Assembly: GCF_003046175.1 (NCBI RefSeq)
Contig: NZ_PZZM01000001.1
Coordinates: 124,001 to 188,000, forward strand
Source of the DNA: Bosea sp. 124
GTDB lineage: Bacteria; Pseudomonadota; Alphaproteobacteria; Rhizobiales; Beijerinckiaceae
Direction of reading: 5' to 3'
Length of the DNA stretch: 64,000 bases
The notes under the pieces were generated by a model that was not told where the DNA came from, did no database searches, and saw only the letters and a program-made list of their open reading frames with translations. The position numbers and the translations under genes were made by a program. This document shows positions 1 through 8,502 of the stretch, in pieces. Every line of letters begins with the position of its first letter. The stretch's first letter is position 1.

Positions 1-572
<572 letters not shown>

Positions 573-614
573 CAAAGAGCGACCGGCCGCCTTGCGGCCC
601 AACTGGAACCCCCA

Positions 615-638
615 CCCCGGCCGAGAGGCCGGGGTTTT
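615..638 (+). terminator. Rho-independent terminator after TRAP binding protein gene
   Basis: An 8-bp perfect GC stem (CCCCGGCC at 615-622, GGCCGGGG at 627-634) with a GAGA tetraloop is followed by TTTT. It sits 43 bp after the stop codon of the TRAP gene. Confidence 0.9.
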
Positions 639-731
639 CCGTTGCCGGCGAGACGCGTATGCTGACGCGCCATCGTCGCGCCGTTTTTGTCCGGCGATCA
701 TCGCTCGCCCGTTCGTCTCTCGGATCGCCCC

Positions 732-1118
732 ATGCTTCGTCTCACCGGCTCTGTCCTCGTCATCCTGCTGACCGCGGCATCCGGGCAGGCGCAGTCGATC
801 GGCGAACCGCTGCCGGGACGCGGCTCCGCCAAAGAGCGGGCGAAGCCGGCTCGCGCCGAACCGCATGCGACACGCCCCTGCCCCGAATACGGGCCAGGCT
901 TCGTACGGGTCGACGGGGCGTCCTTCTGCGTGCGGGCCGGCGGTTCGGTCCGGGTCGATTTCGGCAAGAGCTCGCGCAGCAGCTCTGGCTCGTCTGCCGG
1001 GGCGCTGGTCCAGCTCGAGGGGCGCGGCGAATCCAGCGTAGGGCCGGTGCGCACCGTCCTGCGGATGCGCGGACAGGTCGATCGCGGCCTCGAATCCGGA
1101 TCGTACCAGTTCCGCTGA
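732..1118 (+). CDS. Small secreted porin-like protein
   Basis: The 128-residue product begins with a clear signal peptide (MLRLTGSVLVILLTAASGQA, cleavage near AQS). A longer reading from 687 is possible, but the ATG at 732 places the signal peptide at the N-terminus. The mature part contains CPEYGPGFVRVDGASFCVRA followed by GGSVRVDF, which resembles the first strands of Hyphomicrobiales porins of the porin_2/Omp2b type (paired cysteines, then GG-x-VR-x-D/E). The family is normally 350-500 residues, so this is about a quarter of one. It ends after one or two more beta-like segments (VRTVLRMRGQVDRG). It could be a degraded porin or a genuine short outer-membrane or periplasmic protein. Function is not assignable. 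Confidence 0.6.
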   Translation: MLRLTGSVLVILLTAASGQAQSIGEPLPGRGSAKERAKPARAEPHATRPCPEYGPGFVRVDGASFCVRAGGSVRVDFGKSSRSSSGSSAGALVQLEGRGESSVGPVRTVLRMRGQVDRGLESGSYQFR

Positions 1119-1161
1119 CGCCTCGTACCCGTTCCGCTGATGCTTGGAGTCGCGGCTTCGT

Positions 1162-1809
1162 TCAGCCGACGAGCAGCGCAACCTCCTGACGCAGCACGGG
1201 CACCAACTCCTCCTCGAACCAGGGATTGCGCTTCAGCCAGGCGTTGTTGCGCCAGGAGGGATGTGGCAGCGGGAGGATATGCGGGCGCCCCGGCCGGTCC
1301 AGGATGGCGCGCCAGTCACCGACCGTCTCGGACAGCCTTGCGCTTGTCGCGGACAGACTTGCGCCCGCCGCCGGCCCGAGATGCCAAGCCTGGGCATAGC
1401 GCCCGATCGCGAGGACGAGCTCAACCGCCGGCATCGCCGCGAAGACGCGGGCGCGCCAGGTCGGCGCGCATTCGCGGCGCGGAGGCCGATCGCCGCCCTT
1501 GGCATCGAGACCTGGGAAGCAATGGCCCATCGGCACGATCGCGACCCGCGAGGCGTCATAGAAGGCCGTCTCGTCGAGGCCGAGCCAGTGGCGCAGGCGC
1601 ACGCCCGACGGGTCGGTGAAGGGCTTGCCGCTGGCATGGACGCGGGTGCCCGGCGCCTGGCCGGCGATGCACAGCCGCGCCGTCACGGACGCCTGGATGA
1701 CCGGACGCGGCTGATGCGGCAGCGGGGGCAGGTAGAGCGGTGCGTCGCGGCAGATGCGGCAGGCCCGCAACGCGCTCAGCACCGTGTCGAGGCGCTCCGG
1801 CTCGGTCAT
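1162..1809 (-). CDS. Uracil-DNA glycosylase family protein
   Basis: The 215-residue protein belongs to the uracil-DNA glycosylase superfamily (PF03167), which excises uracil or other damaged bases from DNA or, in some members, acts on other substrates. Motif 1 is seen as GQAPGTRVHASGKPFTDPSG and the C-terminal motif as LPLPHPSWRNNAW (the HPS loop). The N-terminal CRIC pair might be part of an FeS site as in family 4 enzymes, but the remaining cysteines do not clearly complete a four-Cys set. The ATG at 1809 overlaps the upstream gene's stop by 4 bp (ATGA), so it is the last gene of a coupled operon with the two secreted paralogues and a glutathione transferase. An in-frame extension to 1860 is unlikely. 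Confidence 0.8.
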   Translation of the reverse strand: MTEPERLDTVLSALRACRICRDAPLYLPPLPHQPRPVIQASVTARLCIAGQAPGTRVHASGKPFTDPSGVRLRHWLGLDETAFYDASRVAIVPMGHCFPGLDAKGGDRPPRRECAPTWRARVFAAMPAVELVLAIGRYAQAWHLGPAAGASLSATSARLSETVGDWRAILDRPGRPHILPLPHPSWRNNAWLKRNPWFEEELVPVLRQEVALLVG

Positions 1810-2276
1810 CGCCCGGCCACATGCGTGCCGGCGGGCCCGCCTGAGATCAGCCCATCGCAACTCCAGTTCGCGGGGCCGTCACTGGCACCCTGTGGATCGC
1901 CCGGCTCGATCGTCGCCATGCCGTTGATCGCGCCGCTCGGCCGGCTGCGCAGGATATAGAGACGGTCGCTGCGCTCGACCGTGAAACAATAGGTCCGGCG
2001 GATCGCCGGTGAGCCGTAATAATAGCAGACGGCATCGGCCGTCGTCGTCCAGCAAGCGTCGCGGTTCGGCACGTGGCGATTATGCCCGGTCGCCCGGCCA
2101 TCCGGGTGGTGATGCTCGCTGAAGGGCTGGTTGCTGCCGGAATAGCGCCCGGCGACGGTATTGCCCTCGAAGGCACGGCGGATCGCCTCGCCATCCAGCC
2201 TTTCCGCGGCAGAAGCGGCGGTTGCGGCGACGGTCGCCGCCGCGAGCACGGCCGAGACGACGGCGAGCGGGCGCAT
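1806..2276 (-). CDS. Secreted hypothetical protein, paralogue 2
   Basis: The 156-residue protein has a signal peptide (MRPLAVVSAVLAAATVAATA, then ASAAERL) and a mature domain beginning LDGEAIRRAFEGNTVAGRY. It includes four cysteines (DACWTT, AVCYYYG, YCFTVE, WSCDGL) that could make two disulphides in the periplasm. It is a clear paralogue of the gene directly upstream. I do not recognise a named family; short alphaproteobacterial secreted domains with a GNT-x-x-G start and a W...C...YG...C core are similar in style. The start overlaps the upstream stop as TGATG, and the end overlaps the glycosylase start by 4 bp, so all are translationally coupled. The longer frame up to 2354 runs inside the neighbour and is rejected. 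Confidence 0.75.
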   Translation of the reverse strand: MRPLAVVSAVLAAATVAATAASAAERLDGEAIRRAFEGNTVAGRYSGSNQPFSEHHHPDGRATGHNRHVPNRDACWTTTADAVCYYYGSPAIRRTYCFTVERSDRLYILRSRPSGAINGMATIEPGDPQGASDGPANWSCDGLISGGPAGTHVAGR

Positions 2277-2758
2277 CAGCGCGCCGCGAGGCGCCGACGT
2301 GACATCAGCGGAGATGTCGGCAGAGCTGGCGCTTTCGAGATCAAGCCATCGCAATACCAGGACTGGCCATTGTCGCCATGCTTGCGCGGATTGCCGGACT
2401 CGACCGAGGCCAGCGCATTGATCTGGGCATTGCCGGCGTTGCGGAGCACATAGAGGTCACGGTTGAGCTCGACGGTGAAGCAATGCACGGTGCGGTCGGT
2501 CTGCGGGCCGTAATAATAACAGACCTGGTCGGCCCTCGTCGTCCAGCAGGCGTCGCGGTTGGGTTGCCAGCCATTATGGCCGAGCGCGCGGCCGTCGGGA
2601 TCATGGTATTCGGTGAAGAAGCCGCCATTGGTATAGCGACCGCTGACCGTATTTCCCTCGAAGGCGCGCCGGATCGCCTCGCCGTCGAGGCGGTCGACGG
2701 CACGGGCCGGGACCGGCAGCGCCATGAGCGCAGCCAGGATGAGGAGCGCCGCCCGCAT
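2276..2758 (-). CDS. Secreted hypothetical protein, paralogue 1
   Basis: The 160-residue protein starts with a signal peptide (MRAALLILAALMALPVPARA) and shares with its downstream neighbour LDGEAIRRAFEGNTVSGRY, the F-x-E-x-H/Y-x-DPDGRA block, DACWTT, VCYYYG, CFTVE and CDGLIS. The conserved cysteines suggest a disulphide-bonded periplasmic domain. The C-terminal tail (after CDGLISKAP) is longer and basic compared with the paralogue. The ATG at 2758 overlaps the stop of the glutathione transferase gene (TGATG). This arrangement, a tandem duplication inside a fully overlapping four-gene operon, implies fixed stoichiometric expression. No function is known to me. Confidence 0.75.
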   Translation of the reverse strand: MRAALLILAALMALPVPARAVDRLDGEAIRRAFEGNTVSGRYTNGGFFTEYHDPDGRALGHNGWQPNRDACWTTRADQVCYYYGPQTDRTVHCFTVELNRDLYVLRNAGNAQINALASVESGNPRKHGDNGQSWYCDGLISKAPALPTSPLMSRRRLAAR

Positions 2759-3369
2759 CAGGCCTTCCAGCTCGGCCGGGCGGAGAGATCGGCATGCCAG
2801 CGGCGGATATGGACGAAATCCTCCGGCAGCGGGATGCGGGAGGGCTTCATGAAGTCGATGGCGATCCCCGCCGTGATGTCGGCGACTGTCAGGGCATCGC
2901 CGCAGAGATAGCGGTTGCCCGAGAGCTGCAGCTCGAGAATCCAGAGATGGTCGTCGATCTGCTCGCGATTGGCCTCGGCCCATTCCGGAACCTGCTCCTC
3001 AAGTTCCGCCATCGAGGGGTGGCTGTGGCGGAACACGGCGGTGACGGCGGCGAACAGGCCGAGCTCGATGCGCCGGTTCCACATCTCGGTCAGGGCCTGT
3101 TCCCTGGCATCCCCGCCGAAGAGCGGCGGCTGCGGATGCAGGCTCTCGATATAGCGGCAGATCGCGATCGTCTCGGCCAGCGCCGTGCCGTCGTCGAGCA
3201 CCAGTACCGGCAGGCGCTGAGCCGGATTCAGCCGGGTGAACGCCTCGCTCCGGTGTTCCTTCTTCGCGATATCGACAGGGACGATCTCGGGCAGCGGAAT
3301 CCCCTTCTCGGCAAAGAAGATCCGCACCCGCCGTGGATTGGGCGCCCGCCCGCCATCATAGAGTTTCAT
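2758..3369 (-). CDS. Glutathione S-transferase family protein
   Basis: The 203-residue cytosolic protein has an N-terminal thioredoxin-like domain (MKLYDGGRAPNPRRVRIF, then the cis-proline segment RLPVLVLDDG and ALAETIAICRYIE, the glutathione-binding E-T/S motif) and an all-helical C-terminal domain ending in YLCGDALTVADITAGIAIDF, the usual N-capping box region. The start at 3369 is chosen because GGAGAG lies seven bases upstream; an in-frame ATG at 3387 is the alternative. It is the first gene of the operon with the two secreted paralogues and the uracil-DNA glycosylase homologue. The substrate is unknown; detoxification of electrophiles is the family role. Confidence 0.88.
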   Translation of the reverse strand: MKLYDGGRAPNPRRVRIFFAEKGIPLPEIVPVDIAKKEHRSEAFTRLNPAQRLPVLVLDDGTALAETIAICRYIESLHPQPPLFGGDAREQALTEMWNRRIELGLFAAVTAVFRHSHPSMAELEEQVPEWAEANREQIDDHLWILELQLSGNRYLCGDALTVADITAGIAIDFMKPSRIPLPEDFVHIRRWHADLSARPSWKA

Positions 3370-3497
3370 CGAGATGCTCTCCGCCATCGCCGCGCGACCC
3401 GACCATGCCGAGGCCCGGATCGTCAATCCTTTCAAGGCTGTTCGTGATGGTTGTGTGGTACTCGCGGGCTGCCTGCCATCTATCGTATCGGCCTGGC

Positions 3498-4049
3498 TCA
3501 GCGCCCCTGCCCGCGCCGCCAGGTCTCCGGGCGCTCGAACTGAAGCGCCCAGATGCCGCGCCGGGCCGCCCTCGCCTCGTCTTCCTCGGCCCGGTAGCCG
3601 CCGTAGGCGACGGCATGCCCGTCCCTGACCAGCGCCGCGTTGATGTCGGTTCCGCCCTGGCGACATTGCGCCAGACCGCGGCCATAGCGGTCGATCTTGC
3701 CGATCTCGCAGGTGACGACACCGCGCGACAGCAGCGTTTCAAGCGCGCGCCGCGAGATGCGGCCGCAATCGACCGGGCGGCCGGCCGGATCGGTGCAGCT
3801 CTGGCGGAACTCCGGCGCGTCGAGGCCCTGAAGCCGGAGTTCCTCGCCGTTGAGCCGAAGGGAATCGCCGTCGATCGCACGCGCTGCGCCGACCAGCGTG
3901 CGCGCCGGGCCGAGACGATATTGCAGAACCGCGCCCGCAATCGCCAACAAACCAATGATTCCAAGGGCTACGACGAGATCGACCGGCCGGCTGACGCGCC
4001 GCCAGCCCAGAGGACCGTATTTCGACCGGGTAAATCCGAAGCGCGACAT
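3498..4049 (-). CDS. Membrane-anchored thermonuclease (SNase-like) family protein
   Basis: The 183-residue protein has one transmembrane or uncleaved signal segment (about residues 24-42, VDLVVALGIIGLLAIAGAVL) followed by a staphylococcal-nuclease fold. Typical pieces are ARAIDGDSLRLNGEELRLQG with LDAPE (metal and catalytic Asp/Arg region), CEIGKIDRYGRGLAQC, and the C-terminal AALVRDGHAVAYGGY...ARAARRGIW. Family members cleave DNA or RNA with calcium, and this one would face the periplasm. It is divergent from the histidine kinase gene at 4135; the 85 bp between them must hold both promoters, though I cannot pick convincing boxes. Confidence 0.85.
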   Translation of the reverse strand: MSRFGFTRSKYGPLGWRRVSRPVDLVVALGIIGLLAIAGAVLQYRLGPARTLVGAARAIDGDSLRLNGEELRLQGLDAPEFRQSCTDPAGRPVDCGRISRRALETLLSRGVVTCEIGKIDRYGRGLAQCRQGGTDINAALVRDGHAVAYGGYRAEEDEARAARRGIWALQFERPETWRRGQGR

Positions 4050-4134
4050 CAGGAAGAGCTTAACGATTTACCGACCATGATGGCGAGCCCGTCGCGCATC
4101 CCGCGCGCAGGAAGAGGAAGACTGCGTTCCGATC

Positions 4135-5652
4135 ATGCCGGAGGTGACGGCCGAACAGGTGCAGCGCGGGCGCGGGCCGGACCCGACCGCCCTCGCACGC
4201 CGCAAGCTCGTCACCCGCGAAGTCAAGTCGGTGCGCGAGCGGCTGACCTCCTCGACCGGGCTCGAACGCGCCTTCGACCATGAGCTGCTGCGGGTCTTCG
4301 CCGAGTACCGCATGACCGGCTCGGTCGGTACGCTCGTACTGGCCATCGGCATCGCGGCCGCGGCATGCCTGTGGGTGCCGGTCTACAAGGTCACGCCCTG
4401 GCTCGGAGCCGTGCTGCTGGCGACGATGGTCATCGTCGTGCTGAGCCGGCGCTTCCTGGCGCAGGCGACCGGCGAAATCCGCATCAAGCGCTGGCGCCGC
4501 GGATTTGCGCTGGCGGAAGGCTTCCACGGCATCACCTGGGCGCTGATCCTGATGGTCTTCGCACAGATCGACGCGCCCGGCGCCAAGGTCTTCGTCACCA
4601 CCACCCTGCTGATCGTCAGCGCGCTGACCGTGATGCTGGCCGCGTCGATCCCGATGGCGGTCTATGCCGGCATCGTTCCAATCATGATCGGCATCGCCGC
4701 CTTCTTCTGGGGGCGGACGGATATGGACAGCGTCACCACGGCGGTGATGGCAGCCTCGGCGCAGCTTTTCTTCGTCTTCCTCGCCAACCGCCTCTATGCA
4801 AGCTCGGTCTCGACCATCGCGTTCCGCGCCGAAAAGGACGCGCTGATCGCCGAACTCGAGACGGCCAACGCCAATTCCGACGAGGCACGGCGCAAGGCGG
4901 AAGAAGCCAACCTCGCCAAGTCGCGCTTCCTGGCGACGATGAGCCATGAGCTGCGCACCCCGCTGAATGCCATCCTCGGCTTCTCCGAGGTGATGAAGAA
5001 CGAGGTCTTCGGCGGGCATGCCAATGCCGCCTACAAGGAATACTCCGCCGACATTCACGGCTCGGGCCAGCATCTGCTCGAACTGATCAACGAGATTCTC
5101 GATCTGTCGCGCATTGAGGCGGGGAAGTACGAGCTGAACGAAGAGGCGCTCTCGCTCGCCGGGATCGTCGAGGATTGCCGGCACATGCTCAACCTGCGCG
5201 CCAAGGCCAAGGGCCAGGTCATTCGCGAGGCCGTCGAAGCCGACTTGCCGAAGGTCTGGGCCGATGAGCGCGCCATCCGCCAGGTCGTGCTCAACATCCT
5301 GTCGAACGCGATCAAGTTCACGCCGCAGGGCGGCGAAATCACCATCAAGGTCGGCTGGACCGCCACCGGCGGGCAATATGTCTCGGTCACCGATACCGGC
5401 CCCGGCATTCCCGAGGAGGAAATCCCGATCGTGTTGCAGACCTTCGGGCGCGGCTCGCTGGCGATCAAGACCGCGGAGCAGGGCTCGGGGCTCGGCCTGC
5501 CGATCGTCAAGGGGCTGATCGACCTGCATGGCGGTGGCTTCGCCCTGAAGTCGAAACCGCGCGCGGGAACCGAGGTCACGATCACGCTGCCGGCCGTACG
5601 CGTGATGGACACGCTGGCCGCGCTGCCCGAGCCCGGGACGCGGGCGGCGTAG
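4135..5652 (+). CDS. Membrane sensor histidine kinase
   Basis: The 505-residue kinase has a cytoplasmic N-terminus, about five hydrophobic segments between residues 62 and 222, a short coiled linker (EKDALIAELETANANSDEAR), then HisKA with the phospho-acceptor His271 in FLATMSHELRTPLNAILGF. The HATPase domain follows (N box LNILSNAIKFTP, G1 DTGPGIP, G2 GSGLGLPIVKGL). It has no PAS, HAMP or receiver domain and no response-regulator gene next to it. The HisKA sequence is of the PleC/PdhS-like alphaproteobacterial type, which often signals through DivK-like single-domain regulators encoded elsewhere. The signal sensed is unknown. The gene ends 12 bp from the convergent lysR-type gene. Confidence 0.9.
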   Translation: MPEVTAEQVQRGRGPDPTALARRKLVTREVKSVRERLTSSTGLERAFDHELLRVFAEYRMTGSVGTLVLAIGIAAAACLWVPVYKVTPWLGAVLLATMVIVVLSRRFLAQATGEIRIKRWRRGFALAEGFHGITWALILMVFAQIDAPGAKVFVTTTLLIVSALTVMLAASIPMAVYAGIVPIMIGIAAFFWGRTDMDSVTTAVMAASAQLFFVFLANRLYASSVSTIAFRAEKDALIAELETANANSDEARRKAEEANLAKSRFLATMSHELRTPLNAILGFSEVMKNEVFGGHANAAYKEYSADIHGSGQHLLELINEILDLSRIEAGKYELNEEALSLAGIVEDCRHMLNLRAKAKGQVIREAVEADLPKVWADERAIRQVVLNILSNAIKFTPQGGEITIKVGWTATGGQYVSVTDTGPGIPEEEIPIVLQTFGRGSLAIKTAEQGSGLGLPIVKGLIDLHGGGFALKSKPRAGTEVTITLPAVRVMDTLAALPEPGTRAA

Positions 5653-5664
5653 CGAGGGCGCCAA

Positions 5665-6540
5665 CTACCGGGACAGGGTCCGCCCCGGCGATTTCAGCCC
5701 ATCGCGGATGTAGCGTGCCAGTTCGTTCGTCGCGGGACTCGCCTGGCGGTCAGGCATGTGCAGCGCGATGGCGAAGGCAGGCAGCTCCGGGAGGCCGGAG
5801 GACAGCGGCAGGACATCGACATCGTTTGGAACGGTCGAGGCCAGGCAGGCCGATATGGCCAGGTCCGCCCGCACGGTCGCGAAGGTCGCCTCAAGACTGC
5901 CGTTCTCGAAAACCGTCCTCCACGCGCGCCCCTGGCCACGCAGGGAGGCCGCGACAGCCGGGCTGAAGGCACAACTGTCTGCAACCAGCGAGACGGGCAA
6001 AGGTGTCCTGGAATGGGCCCGCCCGCCCCTGGCTCCGACCCAGACCAGGCGGTCGACCGCCAGGCATTCCCCGGTGACGCCCGCAATCGGCTCCTCCAGA
6101 ACGGCGATGTCGACCCGGCCGTCGGCAACGCTTCGCAGCAATTCCGGGGACGAGTCGCATGCGAGCGACAGCATGACATGGGGGCAAGCCGCGCCGAAGG
6201 CCTTGAGCACCGGAGTGAGATGGGGGCCGACAAGGTCATAGGGCGCGCCGAGCCGAACGGGACCGGCGATCGCGCCGCCGTTGAGATCCGTCCAGATCTC
6301 GTCATTGAGAGCGAGCATCTGGCGGGCCTGCGGGAGCAGGCGCTCTCCCGACGATGTCAGACGCAAGCCACGTCTTTCCCGGGTCAGCAGAGCCCCGCCT
6401 GCGGCCTGCTCCAGGCGTGCGATCTGCTGGCTGATGGCGCCCTGCGTGAGATGCAGGATCTGGCTGGCCGCCGTCATGCTGCGCTGATCGGCAACAGCCA
6501 CGAAGGCTCGCAAGAGAGCGATGTCGAGATTTCGCGCCAT
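5665..6540 (-). CDS. LysR family transcriptional regulator
   Basis: The 291-residue regulator has an N-terminal winged helix (LLRAFVAVADQRSMTAASQI...QGAISQQIARLEQAAGGALL) and a C-terminal LysR substrate-binding domain (GPVRLGAPYDLVGPHLTPVL, ISACLASTVP). It is transcribed away from a LysE-type exporter gene, the usual arrangement in which the regulator controls the exporter in response to the exported compound. The AT-rich 98-bp region between them contains an inverted repeat (6557-6582). The ligand is not deducible, though amino acids or related small molecules are typical for LysR/LysE pairs. Confidence 0.9.
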   Translation of the reverse strand: MARNLDIALLRAFVAVADQRSMTAASQILHLTQGAISQQIARLEQAAGGALLTRERRGLRLTSSGERLLPQARQMLALNDEIWTDLNGGAIAGPVRLGAPYDLVGPHLTPVLKAFGAACPHVMLSLACDSSPELLRSVADGRVDIAVLEEPIAGVTGECLAVDRLVWVGARGGRAHSRTPLPVSLVADSCAFSPAVAASLRGQGRAWRTVFENGSLEATFATVRADLAISACLASTVPNDVDVLPLSSGLPELPAFAIALHMPDRQASPATNELARYIRDGLKSPGRTLSR

Positions 6541-6556
6541 TGCTATATTATAGATT

Positions 6557-6582
6557 CTAATTCATGAAACACACAGAATTAG
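6557..6582. promoter_or_regulatory. Inverted repeat in lysR-lysE intergenic region, candidate LysR operator
   Basis: Perfect 7-bp arms CTAATTC (6557-6563) and GAATTAG (6576-6582) are separated by 12 bp in a strikingly AT-rich stretch that also contains TATATTATA at 6544-6552. Position between divergent genes fits an operator of the adjacent LysR regulator; the assignment is inferred. Confidence 0.5.
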
Positions 6583-6638
6583 TTTTCCTTGAATGCCCGC
6601 GCGCCTTATCGCCGCCACTCCCACAGAGAGGTGGCCCC

Positions 6639-7229
6639 ATGGCAGCGCTGATGCCGCTCATCCTGTTCGTTCTCATGTCGACGATCAGCCCCGGCGGCGC
6701 GACGACGCTCGCGACGGCATCGGGCGCGAATTTCGGGCTCCGCCGCTCGCTGCCGCTGATCACGGGAATCGCCGCAGGCCTCGCGGTGATGGCGGCCTCC
6801 GCGGCCGGTGGCCTCGCCGGCATCCTGCTCGCCGTCCCATCGCTCCAGACGCTGATGAAGGCCGGCGGGTCGCTTTATCTGCTCTGGCTCGCCTGGCAGA
6901 CGGCCGGCCGCGGTTCGCCTCGTATTGCCAAAGACACCGCCGAACCCATCGGCTTCCTGGGTGGCGTCGGGCTGCTCTGGATCAATCCCAAGGGTTGGGC
7001 GATGACGCTTGGGGCGGCAGCATCCTTCGCCATGCTCGCGGAAGGGCCACTCCATCAGGCGCTGCTGCTCGGCTTCGTCTTCGGCCTGTGTGCGCTCATC
7101 TCGCTGTCCGCCTGGTGCGCGGCCGGGTTCCTGCTCGCACGCGCTTTGCGCACCGACAGGCAGTGGCGGATTCTGAATATCGTCCTGGGAATTCTGCTCG
7201 CGGCGTCGATCGTGCCGATGTGGTTTTGA
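6639..7229 (+). CDS. LysE family exporter
   Basis: The 196-residue inner-membrane protein has about six hydrophobic helices and the family signature near the N-terminus (PLILFVLMSTISPGG followed by a conserved G-ATTLATASGANFG). It also has GLLWINPKGWAMTLG in the middle, equivalent to the family NPK motif. LysE/RhtB proteins export amino acids or similar compounds. The start at 6639 is preferred over 6564 because AGAGAGGTGG precedes it at good spacing and the extra N-terminal 25 residues are not hydrophobic. It is convergent with cobT; the 137 bp between the two stops hold nothing I can name. Confidence 0.87.
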   Translation: MAALMPLILFVLMSTISPGGATTLATASGANFGLRRSLPLITGIAAGLAVMAASAAGGLAGILLAVPSLQTLMKAGGSLYLLWLAWQTAGRGSPRIAKDTAEPIGFLGGVGLLWINPKGWAMTLGAAASFAMLAEGPLHQALLLGFVFGLCALISLSAWCAAGFLLARALRTDRQWRILNIVLGILLAASIVPMWF

Positions 7230-7366
7230 CCGCTCCGGGCAGGCAAGGCCGTTTGCAGAGCCCGGCTCGAAAGGCCTGCGCTCTCGATGCCGGCGGCCGT
7301 CATCAACCGGCGGCAGAGAGGCAGACATTCGATCCGGCAGCGCTGGCGAGCCGCGGCTCGCTCGCT

Positions 7367-8386
7367 TCATTCCTTGCCGGCGACTCCGGCCTGCGCGAAG
7401 GTCGCCATGCCGCCATGGATTGCGGCTGCCGCCTTGACGAGGCTCGCCGCCAGTGCCGCGCCCGAGCCTTCGCCGAGACGCATATCGAGCGCCAGCAGGG
7501 GCTCTTTGCCGAGATGGGCGAGGACCTGCGCATGGGCGCCTTCGGCGGAGAGATGACCGGCGAGGCAGTGGTCGATCGAGGACGGGTCGAGCGCATGCAG
7601 GATCGCGGCGGCCGCCGTCACGACATAACCGTCGAGGATCACGGGGATGCGCTGCGAGCGGGCGGCGATGATGGCGCCGCAGATCGCCGCGATCTCACGC
7701 CCGCCGAAGCGACGCAACACCTCCAGCGGGTCCTTGAGATGGGCGCGGTGCAGCGCGATTCCGGCTTCCACGGCCGCGATCTTCCGCTTCAGGCCCGCAT
7801 CGTCGAGGCCTGTGCCGCGCCCACACCAGAAGGCGGCGTCGCCGCCATAGAGCGCGGTATAGATCGCAGCCGCCGAGGTGGTGTTGCCGATGCCCATCTC
7901 GCCGAGGCAGAGCAGATCGGTGCCGCCGACCAGCGCTTCCATGCCGAAGGCCATGGTGGCGACGCAGGCGCGCTCGTCGAGCGCATAGCCTTGGGTGAAA
8001 TCGCCCGTCGGCAGGTCGAGCGCTAGGTCGAAGACCTTGAAACCGAGATCGAAGGCCGCACAGATCTGGTTGATCGCGGCGCCGCCAGCGGCGAAATTCT
8101 CCAGCATCTGGCGCGTCACCGCCTGCGGGAAAGCCGAGACGCCCTGTGCGACGACGCCGTGATTGCCGGCGAAGACGCAGACCAGCGGCCGGTCGACAGT
8201 CGGCCTGCCCTTGCCCTGCCAGGCGGCAAGCCATTCGGCGATCTCCTCCATGCGGCCGAGGCTGCCGGCCGGCTTGGTCAGTTCCTTGTCGCGGGCGCGC
8301 ACGGTGTTGGCCGCCGCCATGTCGGGGCCGGGCATCGCTGCGATGAGCTCGCGGATGTCGTCGAAGGGCAGTCCTGAAGCGGCCAT
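7367..8386 (-). CDS. cobT: Nicotinate-nucleotide--dimethylbenzimidazole phosphoribosyltransferase
   Basis: This 339-residue enzyme activates the lower ligand of cobalamin: it transfers phosphoribose from nicotinate mononucleotide to dimethylbenzimidazole, giving alpha-ribazole phosphate. Family landmarks are KPAGSLGRMEEIAEWLA, VFAGNHGVVAQGVSAFP, LGEMGIGNTTSAAAI, and near the end LDMRLGEGSGAALA, which contains the conserved catalytic glutamate. The length matches the usual 340-350. The ATG at 8386 begins MAASGLPFDDIRELI; the reading frame continues upstream but without family similarity. It is divergent from cobS, the next enzyme of the nucleotide-loop assembly pathway. I saw no B12-box in the 116 bp between them. 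Confidence 0.95.
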   Translation of the reverse strand: MAASGLPFDDIRELIAAMPGPDMAAANTVRARDKELTKPAGSLGRMEEIAEWLAAWQGKGRPTVDRPLVCVFAGNHGVVAQGVSAFPQAVTRQMLENFAAGGAAINQICAAFDLGFKVFDLALDLPTGDFTQGYALDERACVATMAFGMEALVGGTDLLCLGEMGIGNTTSAAAIYTALYGGDAAFWCGRGTGLDDAGLKRKIAAVEAGIALHRAHLKDPLEVLRRFGGREIAAICGAIIAARSQRIPVILDGYVVTAAAAILHALDPSSIDHCLAGHLSAEGAHAQVLAHLGKEPLLALDMRLGEGSGAALAASLVKAAAAIHGGMATFAQAGVAGKE

Positions 8387-8502
8387 GGCGATGTCTCGTG
8401 CAGCGAATGCGATGCGCCGGCGCAATCGCGATGGCTGGCCGGTCGCCGCTGCTGCTATAGGCTGCGGCACGGGAAGACAATCGAGGAACGCAAGGACGCC
8501 GC

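Noticed and set aside
4060..5664. 534-codon minus-strand frame opposite the histidine kinase
   Set aside because: The plus frame shows intact HisKA and HATPase motifs; the minus frame has none.
8387..8502. Possible cobalamin riboswitch between cobT and cobS
   Set aside because: I looked for the GCCACTG B12-box and the conserved core and found neither.
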